Source: Pararheinheimera marina (GTDB lineage Bacteria; Pseudomonadota; Gammaproteobacteria; Enterobacterales; Alteromonadaceae). Taken from it: a DNA stretch of 64,000 nt. The stretch covers positions 372,001 through 436,000 of the forward strand of contig NZ_JBHSGB010000010.1 in NCBI RefSeq assembly GCF_042654345.1. The letters run 5' to 3'. A program made the translations under genes and the position numbers. The notes under the pieces were generated by a model that ran no database searches, was not told where the DNA came from, and saw only the letters and a list, made by a program, of their open reading frames with translations. This document shows, in pieces, positions 34,110 through 40,218 of this stretch. Each line of letters begins with the position of its first letter. Position 1 is the stretch's first letter.

Positions 34110-34186
34110 GGAGCGGTAGTTCAGTCGGTTAGAATACCGGCCTGTCACGCCGGGGGTCGCGGGTTCGAGTCCCGTCCGCTCCGCCA
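34110..34186 (+). tRNA. tRNA-Asp(GTC), copy 1
   Basis: A 77-base cloverleaf with 7-bp acceptor GGAGCGG/CCGCTCC, anticodon GTC at 34144-34146 in loop CTGTCAC, T-arm GCGGGTTCGAGTCCCGT and encoded CCA. Its place downstream of rnhA-dnaQ corresponds to E. coli aspV. First of four identical tandem copies. Confidence 0.98.
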
Positions 34187-34202
34187 ATTTTCGATGCACA
34201 CC

Positions 34203-34279
34203 GGAGCGGTAGTTCAGTCGGTTAGAATACCGGCCTGTCACGCCGGGGGTCGCGGGTTCGAGTCCCGTCCGCTCCGCCA
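34203..34279 (+). tRNA. tRNA-Asp(GTC), copy 2
   Basis: Identical in sequence to copy 1, after a 16-base spacer. Same transcript as the other copies because no terminator intervenes. Confidence 0.98.
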
Positions 34280-34305
34280 CATGCATCGATAAAGCTTCCT
34301 GATCC

Positions 34306-34382
34306 GGAGCGGTAGTTCAGTCGGTTAGAATACCGGCCTGTCACGCCGGGGGTCGCGGGTTCGAGTCCCGTCCGCTCCGCCA
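34306..34382 (+). tRNA. tRNA-Asp(GTC), copy 3
   Basis: Identical in sequence to copy 1, after a 26-base spacer. The spacers are unrelated, so selection or gene conversion keeps only the tRNA bodies identical. Confidence 0.98.
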
Positions 34383-34421
34383 CTTCAGTAAGTTTGCCCT
34401 TGAGCAGAAAGCTCACTCTGC

Positions 34422-34498
34422 GGAGCGGTAGTTCAGTCGGTTAGAATACCGGCCTGTCACGCCGGGGGTCGCGGGTTCGAGTCCCGTCCGCTCCGCCA
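34422..34498 (+). tRNA. tRNA-Asp(GTC), copy 4
   Basis: Identical in sequence to copy 1, after a 39-base spacer; last intact copy. A terminator follows 32 bases downstream. Confidence 0.98.
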
Positions 34499-34530
34499 CT
34501 TTACTGGGTTTGTGACTCGGTAATCAAAAC

Positions 34531-34554
34531 AACCAGCCTAGCGCTGGTTTTTTT
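34531..34554 (+). terminator. Intrinsic terminator of the tRNA-Asp array
   Basis: AACCAGC (34531-34537) pairs with GCTGGTT (34543-34549), followed by a T-run to 34554. Confidence 0.9.
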
Positions 34555-34576
34555 ACGTCTTTTATTCGGCTGTCTG

Positions 34577-34666
34577 ATGACAGCAGTTCAGTCGGTTGCT
34601 CTCTGTTAAAGCATGGCCGGCCTGTCACGCCGGGGGTCGCGGGTTCGAGTCCCGTCCGCTCCGCCA
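34577..34666 (+). pseudogene. Degenerate tRNA-Asp copy (pseudo-tRNA)
   Basis: The 3' 52 bases, from the anticodon stem to CCA, are identical to the intact genes. The 5' part keeps only AGTTCAGTCGGTT of the D-arm. The 5' acceptor strand is ATGACAG instead of GGAGCGG and cannot pair with CCGCTCC, and there are about 13 extra bases between the D-loop and anticodon stem. It lies after the array terminator and is followed by a diverged duplicate of that terminator (split by element B). It may be a decayed tandem copy or a leftover attachment site. Confidence 0.85.
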
Positions 34667-34699
34667 CTTTACTGACCTGAACAATCAGTAAAACAAGAA

Positions 34700-34711
34700 C
34701 CAGCCAAGTGC
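34700..34711 (+). repeat. Target-site duplication, left copy (element B)
   Basis: CCAGCCAAGTGC, perfect 12-base match to 34981-34992; abuts the inverted repeat. Confidence 0.92.
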
Positions 34712-34980
34712 TAATGCCAGTCAGATAAGCAGTTTTTATGCAAAAACTGCTTATCTATTCACTAGCTTGGTTCAGCTGCAGCGGAAAAGGCAAAGCCCAC
34801 GCAGCCACGCCGTAAACCCATCCCTGGGGGCTCCTGTTCGGCTCCATGCCTCACAGGGGCTGCTTAGTTCTTTGCCTTCCCTCGCTTTGGATAGACTCTG
34901 TTAGTTTATTGTTTTAGTTCAGGGGAGCCTGATACTGCACCGTAAAAAATAATGCCAGTCAGCTTAACTGACTGGCATTA
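34712..34980 (-). mobile_element. IS4-type MITE, copy B (269 bp, inverted relative to copy A)
   Basis: Perfect 13-bp terminal inverted repeats TAATGCCAGTCAG / CTGACTGGCATTA and a perfect 12-bp target duplication. There is no coding frame. Read on the minus strand it has the same order as copy A: terminal palindrome plus T6, internal folded segment with GGAGCCCCCAGGGATGGG, then an inner hairpin (34724-34757) near the far end. The uninterrupted target, joined from both flanks, is AACCAGC-CAAGT-GCTGGTT plus T5, a terminator. Because the duplication includes CCAGC...GC, the flank right of the element still forms a complete hairpin. Confidence 0.9.
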
Positions 34981-34992
34981 CCAGCCAAGTGC
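34981..34992 (+). repeat. Target-site duplication, right copy (element B)
   Basis: CCAGCCAAGTGC; with the following TGG and T-run it rebuilds a terminator hairpin right of the element. Confidence 0.92.
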
Positions 34993-34994
34993 TG

Positions 34995-35151
34995 GTTTTT
35001 GTGTTTTTTGCGTCCTTGCAAAAAATCCTTGCGGGACCAGCCTTCGGCCGTCCAAAAACACTCCAGATGTTTTTGTGTTTTTTGCGTCCTTGCAAAAAAT
35101 CCCTGCGGGACCAGCCTTCGGCCGTCCAAAAACACTCCAGATGTTTTTGTG
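34995..35151 (+). repeat. Tandem repeat of a 74-bp unit (two copies plus a 9-bp start of a third)
   Basis: Units begin at 34995 and 35069 and differ at one base (T at 35029, C at 35103). A third copy starts at 35143 for nine bases. Each unit has a perfect hairpin TTTTTTGC...GCAAAAAA and a GC-rich stem (GGACCAGCC...GGCCGTCC). No gene. The near identity implies a recent duplication. The rest of the gap to 35238 shows nothing recognisable. Confidence 0.85.
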
Positions 35152-35238
35152 CGCTTTAAGTTAACCCATTTAGTCGCCTTTCTGTTTTCACCCGCAACCG
35201 AAAAAGAACGCACTTTCTGCTGACCAGCCGGCATCAGG

Positions 35239-35266
35239 TGAACCAAATTCTGATCTGCTTCGTATT
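35239..35266 (+). promoter_or_regulatory. Candidate ECF sigma promoter of the DUF2878 operon
   Basis: TGAACC-N16-CGTATT, 63 bases before the DUF2878 start. Same spacing and -10 as the sites before the sigma gene and the SnoaL gene. Confidence 0.6.
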
Positions 35267-35329
35267 GAATCGCACGAAATTTAAAGTGCGCCAGCCTGCC
35301 CGCTGGTATCCGCTGCGGAGTATGACCAG

Positions 35330-35848
35330 ATGCGCTTACTGCTCAATTCCTGCTTATTTAACCTGGCCTGGTTTGGTTGTGTGTATTGGGGCAATGGGGC
35401 CGCGCTGCTGGTGCCTGTCTGGGCTGGCCTGCACCTGTGGCAGAGCGCCAGGCCCAAGGCCGAAGCTTTGCTGTTAATCAGTGTGATGGTCGGCGGCGCC
35501 TTGCTGGATTCGCTGTGGATGCTGACGGCAGTATTTATATTCCCTGGTCAGCCCTGGTTGCTGCCTTTTTGGTTACTGATGCTATGGCTGGCGTTTGCGA
35601 TGACGCTCAATGGCTACCTGTCTGTGCTCAAAGGCCGTGTCTGGCTGCAGAGTCTGGCCGGCGCGCTAGCTGGACCTTTCAGTTATTGGGCTGGCCAGCA
35701 GCTGGGCGCAGTGCAGTTTGGTGCGCCCTTGCCTTGGGTACTGTTGATGTTAAGTCTGGCCTGGGCCGCTTTGTTACCAGCTTTATTTTTACTTAATCAA
35801 CGAGTGTATGGAGTGACGCATGAGAAGACTCTTTTTGGCGCAGGCTAG
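35330..35848 (+). CDS. DUF2878 family membrane protein
   Basis: This 172-residue integral membrane protein has about five helices (LFNLAWFGCVYWG, LLLISVMVGGALLDSLWMLTAVF, FWLLMLWLAFAMTLNGYL, WVLLMLSLAWAALLPALFLL). It matches DUF2878, often found beside SnoaL/SDR/CFA-type lipid genes and chalcone-isomerase-like genes in gammaproteobacteria. Function unknown; likely part of an envelope-lipid modifying pathway. First gene of a four-gene operon behind an ECF-type promoter. Overlaps the next gene by 29 bases. Confidence 0.85.
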   Translation: MRLLLNSCLFNLAWFGCVYWGNGAALLVPVWAGLHLWQSARPKAEALLLISVMVGGALLDSLWMLTAVFIFPGQPWLLPFWLLMLWLAFAMTLNGYLSVLKGRVWLQSLAGALAGPFSYWAGQQLGAVQFGAPLPWVLLMLSLAWAALLPALFLLNQRVYGVTHEKTLFGAG

Positions 35849-36368
35849 ACGGCTGTGCAGTCTTTTGCTGCTGTCGGTACTGTGTCACTCGGCAGTGGCA
35901 GACTCCGCTAAACAGCCAGATCTCAAAGCCGGACTTAAGCTCATTGGCAGCGCAGAGTTCAGTGTGCTGTTTTGGGATCTGTATCAAAGCTGGTTGTACA
36001 GTCCGAGCGGTCGGTTCACTGGTGTGGAGCCGGGCCTGTTGTTTGAAATCCGCTACTTACGCACAATCAGCAAAGACGATCTGATAGAGAATACGGTGAA
36101 GCAGTGGCAACACCTGAAGGTGCCACCAGAGCGGTATCAAGCGTATCTGCCACAGCTGCAACAGGTCTGGCCGGATATCCGCAAAGGAGACGTCCTGACG
36201 CTGAAGGTCGGGGCCGGTCACACAGAATTCTATTTTAATCAACAGCCAGCCGGGGTGATCGCCAGTCCTGATTTTGCGGCGCTGTTTCTCGATATCTGGT
36301 TATCGCCACAGACCTCTGAACCTCAACTGCGGCAGCAATTACTGGGAGTGAAAAATGCGTCAAATTAA
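35820..36368 (+). CDS. Chalcone isomerase-like exported protein
   Basis: This 182-residue protein has an N-terminal signal peptide (CSLLLLSVLCHSAVA-DS). The remainder matches the chalcone-isomerase-like fold: GSAEFSVLFWDLYQSWLYSPSGRF, LEIRYLRTISKDDLIENTVKQW and GDVLTLKVGAGHTEFYFNQQPAGVIASPDFAALFLDIWLSP. Bacterial members are thought to bind fatty acids rather than chalcones. It overlaps both neighbours (29 and 14 bases), so translation is coupled. Confidence 0.85.
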   Translation: MRRLFLAQARRLCSLLLLSVLCHSAVADSAKQPDLKAGLKLIGSAEFSVLFWDLYQSWLYSPSGRFTGVEPGLLFEIRYLRTISKDDLIENTVKQWQHLKVPPERYQAYLPQLQQVWPDIRKGDVLTLKVGAGHTEFYFNQQPAGVIASPDFAALFLDIWLSPQTSEPQLRQQLLGVKNASN

Positions 36369-36939
36369 CTGGGTGTTGCTGGCTGCGGTGGGCGCTGCTG
36401 GCTTGATGCTGAGCAGCTGCAGTACGTCCATTTCGCAGTACCGCGGGACTGAACCTGGGTTTGACCTGGCCGCTTATTTTGACGGTCCGGCGATAGCCTG
36501 GGGCATGGTGCAGGACTACAACCAAAAAGTGACCCGGCGTTTTTGTGTTGAGCTGAACGGCCAATGGCAACAGCAGCAAGGCACGCTGGCGGAGACCTTC
36601 TACTTTGATGACGGTGAGACAGACCAACGCACCTGGCGTCTGACCAGGGTGGCACCGAACCAGTACACAGGGGAAGCCGACGATGTGGTCGGCACTGCCG
36701 TCGGTCAGCAGCAGGGCTTTGCGCTGCAATGGCAGTATCAGCTGATGGTGGCGATTGACGGTGAGGATTACCAGTTTGACCTGGATGACTGGATGTATCA
36801 GTTGGATCAATACCGGCTGTTTAACCGCACCAAAATGAAGAAGTTTGGTGTGACAGTGGCCGAAATTACGCTGTTTTTTGATAAAGAAGCGCCGCTCCGG
36901 CAGTGTCAGCCTGCCACTGTCCAAAGCACAGCGTTGTGA
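36355..36939 (+). CDS. DUF3833 family lipoprotein
   Basis: This 194-residue lipoprotein (lipobox LSSC, Cys near residue 22) matches DUF3833: YFDGPAIAWGMVQDYNQKVTRRFCVELNGQW and FYFDDGETDQRTWRL. The fold looks lipocalin-like. It co-occurs with SDR, CFA-like and DUF1365 genes. It probably sits at a periplasmic face of the envelope; role unproven. Third gene of the operon. Confidence 0.85.
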   Translation: MRQINWVLLAAVGAAGLMLSSCSTSISQYRGTEPGFDLAAYFDGPAIAWGMVQDYNQKVTRRFCVELNGQWQQQQGTLAETFYFDDGETDQRTWRLTRVAPNQYTGEADDVVGTAVGQQQGFALQWQYQLMVAIDGEDYQFDLDDWMYQLDQYRLFNRTKMKKFGVTVAEITLFFDKEAPLRQCQPATVQSTAL

Positions 36940-36955
36940 GCTGAGGAGAGACCCG

Positions 36956-37531
36956 TTGACAGAGGCCATGCAGATACCGGTATTTCCGTTACCGGTGTTT
37001 TTACTGCCAGGTGGTATGACGCGGCTTAATATCTTTGAGCCCCGTTACCTTAAAATGGTCCGACTGGCCAGTCAGGGCCAGGGCTTTGTGATCCAGACGA
37101 CTACGAGCTCAGGAGCCTTGTCGGAGCTGGGTGCCTGGGTCATGATCAGCAATTTCGGCCAAAGCCCAAACGGCCTGCTGCAAATTGACGTGCAGTGCCG
37201 CGGCCTGGTGCGGCTCACTGATGCGACGCGTGACGCTGACCAACTGCTTTGGGCCCGGGCGCAGCTGACGGATCACTGGGCTACAGAAGCACAGAGTGCT
37301 GAAAGCCAGGCCTTTGCTGACGCCTTAGGCCAATGCTTGCGGGACAACGAGCTGCTCAGCACGCTTTACCCAGAACCTTTACTGGATCAGGCAAATTGGG
37401 TGGTCGCCCGCTGGCTGGAGCTGGCGCCAATCGCCAATCACTACAAAGTCCTTTTTTACCCTGCCGACAGTTATGCCAATGCCGTGACCTTGCTGGCAGA
37501 AATTTTGCTGACAAAAAGTAGCGCTCAGTGA
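36956..37531 (+). CDS. LON-substrate-binding-domain protein (no protease)
   Basis: This 191-residue cytosolic protein has only the Lon N-terminal (LAN/PUA-like) domain: IPVFPLPVFLLPGGMTRLNIFEPRYLKMVRLA, FVIQT and a helical C-terminal half. No AAA or protease domain. I use TTG 36956 because GAGGAGA is correctly spaced from it, while the ATG four codons later (36968) has AGAGG only two bases away. Its TGA stop is the first part of the TGATCC box of the sigma-gene promoter, so the end of this gene and the promoter share sequence. Confidence 0.85.
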   Translation: MTEAMQIPVFPLPVFLLPGGMTRLNIFEPRYLKMVRLASQGQGFVIQTTTSSGALSELGAWVMISNFGQSPNGLLQIDVQCRGLVRLTDATRDADQLLWARAQLTDHWATEAQSAESQAFADALGQCLRDNELLSTLYPEPLLDQANWVVARWLELAPIANHYKVLFYPADSYANAVTLLAEILLTKSSAQ

Positions 37532-37556
37532 TCCAACTTGCGAGAGGCAACGTAAC
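37529..37556 (+). promoter_or_regulatory. Candidate autoregulated ECF promoter of the sigma-chrR operon
   Basis: TGATCC-N16-CGTAAC, the best match of the four sites. TGATCC is the -35 known for RpoE/ChrR-type ECF sigma factors. Located at the LON-domain gene stop, 30 bases before the sigma start used here. Confidence 0.7.
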
Positions 37557-37586
37557 TGCAAGAAGGAGTTCAACGGGGCGCGAACT

Positions 37587-38213
37587 ATGTTGCAAAGCAC
37601 AGCAGAATTGCAAAAGGCCGCAGGATGCATTACATCTAGGCTTATGAGCGCAGATTCAGATAATCAGGAATTAAGTCAACTGCTTACCGCGGTTGCACTG
37701 AAACGGGACAAGCAGGCATTTACTGCACTGTTTCGTTTTTTTGCACCCCGGATAAAGCGGATGGCGGCTGCCAGATTGATTAATTCGGATCTGGCCAATG
37801 ACGTGGTGCAGGACACTATGAGCAACATCTGGCGTAAAGCCCACCTGTTTGATCCGGACAAAGGCTCCGCCACTGTCTGGGTGTACCGGGTGATGCGTAA
37901 CGTGACCTTCGATTTACTGCGCAAAATTAAAGCCAATCAGGAAGACAGCATCAGCGACGATTTCTGGCCTTTGTTGGACGATGACGATAGTGCCGATCCT
38001 GCCGCGCATGACCATCTGGCCAAAGACGCTATTCTTGCCGGACTCGACTGCTTGTCTGAGCAACAGCGCCAGGTGGTGCACGGTGTGTACTTTATGGAAC
38101 TGACCCAACAGCAGCTGGCTGAGCAGCTTGGTTTGCCTTTGGGCACTGTGAAGTCCAGATTGCGATTAGCGCTGGCGAAGTTAAAACAGCAACTGGGAGA
38201 AGGCCATGATTAA
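37587..38213 (+). CDS. ECF RNA polymerase sigma factor (RpoE/ChrR-partner type)
   Basis: Sigma region 2 (AFTALFRFFAPRIKRMAAARL, NDVVQDTMSNIWRKA, ATVWVYRVMRNVTFDLLRK) and region 4 (LSEQQRQVVHGVYFMELTQQQLAEQLGLPLGTVKSRLRLALAKLKQ) with no region 3 define an ECF factor. The partner chrR gene overlaps its end. By analogy with Rhodobacter RpoE-ChrR it should respond to singlet oxygen or organic peroxide. Start is uncertain: ATG 37587 (208 residues) or ATG 37644, which gives an N-terminus more like relatives. A TGATCC promoter implies autoregulation. Confidence 0.92.
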   Translation: MLQSTAELQKAAGCITSRLMSADSDNQELSQLLTAVALKRDKQAFTALFRFFAPRIKRMAAARLINSDLANDVVQDTMSNIWRKAHLFDPDKGSATVWVYRVMRNVTFDLLRKIKANQEDSISDDFWPLLDDDDSADPAAHDHLAKDAILAGLDCLSEQQRQVVHGVYFMELTQQQLAEQLGLPLGTVKSRLRLALAKLKQQLGEGHD

Positions 38214-38883
38214 CCATCACCCGACAGAGCAGATGTTGACTGCTTTTGTGGCAGCAGAGCTGCCGGTTTCTTTAACGGCTGCGGTGGCTGTGCATGCTGA
38301 AATGTGCAGTTGCTGCGCCTTGCGTATTGAACAGCTAACCCAAATGCAAGCCAACCGCTGGTTGGATGCAGCCCGGCCGCAAAGCGAAGAGCCCGACTGG
38401 TCAGCCGAAACACTGGACCCGGAACTGGAGCAAATGCTGGATGCGATGGTGCTGGACGATGCGCCTGCTGCAGAGCAGAAGCCAAAAGCAAAACAGATTG
38501 CGGTGGCAGGGCAGCAGTATCAGTTACCCAGAGCCTTGCATTCCCTGCCATTAGGGGCGTTCAGCCAGTTTGGCAAGTTATCCAGGGCACGTTTTGGGCT
38601 GGATGAAGGAGCTTTGCACAGTAGCTTGTTGTACATCCAACCAGGCGGTGGTGTGCCACAGCATAGTCATAAAGGGTTTGAGCTGACCTTGTTACTCAGT
38701 GGACATTTCAGTGACGCTGATGGTGATTATGGTCCGGGTGACTTTATTTTGCTTGACGGTAGCCACACTCACCAACCCGTGTCAGCGACCGGCTGTCTGT
38801 GTTTCACCGTGGCAGATGCACCGCAGCGTTTTACCCAGGGAATGAACAGATTATTGAATCCAATAGGTAATTTTATCTATTAA
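38206..38883 (+). CDS. chrR: ChrR-type zinc anti-sigma factor
   Basis: This 225-residue protein has two parts. The N-terminal zinc anti-sigma domain has His4/His5, His30, Cys34 and Cys37 (HAEMCSCC), which match the His-His-Cys-Cys zinc site of Rhodobacter ChrR. The C-terminal cupin (about 105-210) has HSHKGFELTLLLSG and GDFILLDGSHTHQP. In ChrR the cupin senses reactive oxygen-derived signals and lets the sigma factor go. It overlaps the sigma gene by eight bases, the usual co-operonic sigma/anti-sigma order. Confidence 0.92.
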   Translation: MINHHPTEQMLTAFVAAELPVSLTAAVAVHAEMCSCCALRIEQLTQMQANRWLDAARPQSEEPDWSAETLDPELEQMLDAMVLDDAPAAEQKPKAKQIAVAGQQYQLPRALHSLPLGAFSQFGKLSRARFGLDEGALHSSLLYIQPGGGVPQHSHKGFELTLLLSGHFSDADGDYGPGDFILLDGSHTHQPVSATGCLCFTVADAPQRFTQGMNRLLNPIGNFIY

Positions 38884-38884
38884 T

Positions 38885-38912
38885 TGATCTGACTCCAATC
38901 ATTGAGCGTATT
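38885..38912 (+). promoter_or_regulatory. Candidate ECF sigma promoter of the SnoaL-to-CFA operon
   Basis: TGATCT-N16-CGTATT starts two bases after the chrR stop, 68 bases before the SnoaL start. Same -10 as the DUF2878 site. Confidence 0.65.
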
Positions 38913-38952
38913 GTTATGTTAATGTGTCAAATGATGGTGCGAAGGAGAGATC

Positions 38953-39429
38953 ATGCCTGCAGAGTTTCAGACCAGTGACGCCGCCGATACTGAGTCGGCA
39001 GCCTACCCACTGTGGTTACAACGCTTTACCGAAACTTATCAAGCGCTGGGGGTTGCCTCTCTGGAGCCTCTGGCGCAGCTCTACCGTGCCGATATTCAGT
39101 TTCGGGATCCACTGCATCAGCTGCAGGGACTGGACGCGCTGTTGGCCTACTTTTCGGGCTTATACAGCAAGCTGAGCCAATGTGATTTCCAGATTGACTC
39201 CGTGATTTATCAAGGCAACAGTGCAGCGCTCTACTGGACCATGACCTATGCCCATCCGCAGCTCAATAAGGGCCTGCCCATTCGGGTGGAAGGGCATTCA
39301 CTGATCCGCGGTGAGGCAGACAAAGTGCATTATCACCGGGATTACCTGGATGCAGGGCAGATGTTATACGAACATTTGCCAGCGGTTGGTGCGCTGATCC
39401 GCTGGGTAAAACGGCGGGCCAGCCAATGA
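38953..39429 (+). CDS. SnoaL-like (NTF2-fold) protein
   Basis: This 158-residue NTF2-like protein (LAQLYRADIQFRDPLHQLQGLDALLAYFSGLYSKL; TMTYAHPQLNKG; VEGHSLIRG; VHYHRDYLDAGQMLYEHLP) belongs to the SnoaL group of small-molecule enzymes and binding proteins. It is the first gene of a five-gene lipid-modification operon. GAAGGAGA precedes the ATG. The reaction is unknown. It overlaps the SDR gene by ATGA. Confidence 0.87.
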   Translation: MPAEFQTSDAADTESAAYPLWLQRFTETYQALGVASLEPLAQLYRADIQFRDPLHQLQGLDALLAYFSGLYSKLSQCDFQIDSVIYQGNSAALYWTMTYAHPQLNKGLPIRVEGHSLIRGEADKVHYHRDYLDAGQMLYEHLPAVGALIRWVKRRASQ

Positions 39430-40163
39430 AACGGGTTCTGATCACTGGCGCCAGCTCTGGCATTGGCGAAGCTTTAGTTGGCCAGTACCTGCAGCACGGG
39501 TTTACTGTGCTGGCCTGCGGTCGCAATGCCGCCAAACTACAGCAACTGGCACTGGCGAATACGGCGGTGCAGCCGCTGCTGTTTGATATCACAGAGCCTG
39601 AACAGATCGCTCAGGCGGCGTCGCAAGTCAGCGAACTTGATCTGTTGATCCTCAACGCCGGGGACTGCCGTTATATGGATGACGTGATGCAGTTTGACGG
39701 CGCGCTGTTTGAATCTGTGCTGCAAACCAATCTCGTCGCCACCGGCTACCTGCTGCAGTATTTACTACCGAAATTAAAACCCGGTGGCCAGCTGGTGCTG
39801 GTCAGCTCCAGCGCCACCTTGTTGCCTTTTACCCGGGCTCAGGCCTATGGCGCGTCCAAAGCCGGTCTGGATTATCTGGCGGCCAGTTTGCGGCTGGATT
39901 TGGTGCGACATCGCATAGGCGTGACCTTGGTGCATCCTGGGTTTATCAAAACACCGCTGACCGATAAAAATGATTTTTCCATGCCGTTTTTACTCAGTGC
40001 TGAACAGGCAGCGGCACGGATTTATCAAGGCGTGCTGCAGCGCAAGCGTTATCTGCATTTTCCAAAGCGACTGACCTTGTTACTGAAGACTATGGCCTTG
40101 CTGCCGGAACGCCTTTGGTTCTGGTTGGCACTGAGGATGGGACAGGCCACACAAAAGCATTAA
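39426..40163 (+). CDS. Short-chain dehydrogenase/reductase
   Basis: This is a classical SDR of 245 residues with TGASSGIGEA at the N-terminus, LNAGD (NAG motif), catalytic Ser in LVSSSATLLPF and YGASK (YxxxK). The coenzyme pattern fits NAD(P)H; substrate unknown. The C-terminus is a possible amphipathic/membrane-associating helix (LLLKTMALLPERLWFWLALRM). Neighbours suggest it reduces or oxidises a fatty-acyl intermediate. Confidence 0.9.
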   Translation: MKRVLITGASSGIGEALVGQYLQHGFTVLACGRNAAKLQQLALANTAVQPLLFDITEPEQIAQAASQVSELDLLILNAGDCRYMDDVMQFDGALFESVLQTNLVATGYLLQYLLPKLKPGGQLVLVSSSATLLPFTRAQAYGASKAGLDYLAASLRLDLVRHRIGVTLVHPGFIKTPLTDKNDFSMPFLLSAEQAAARIYQGVLQRKRYLHFPKRLTLLLKTMALLPERLWFWLALRMGQATQKH

Positions 40164-40218
40164 CCTCGGCAAGCAGTAATCCAGCAAGGCGAGCTGCTGC
40201 CATTCAACGTGGGTGACT

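Noticed and set aside
34071..34416. Open frames on both strands through the tRNA array (repetitive peptides)
   Set aside because: They arise from translation of repeated tRNA genes.
34110..34498. Regular 77-bp direct repeats that resemble a CRISPR array
   Set aside because: Each repeat is a complete tRNA-Asp cloverleaf with CCA; spacers differ in length (16, 26, 39) and no cas genes are near.
34952..35246. Small open frames over the 74-bp tandem repeat
   Set aside because: They follow the repeat period, lack ribosome binding sites and run across the MITE end and terminator.
35251..35266. TGATCT close to CGTATT as the promoter box before DUF2878
   Set aside because: Only four bases separate them; TGAACC at 35239 gives the correct 16-base spacing to the same CGTATT.
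36235..36969. Minus-strand open frame (244 codons) opposite DUF3833
   Set aside because: The plus-strand lipoprotein and the operon overlaps explain the region.
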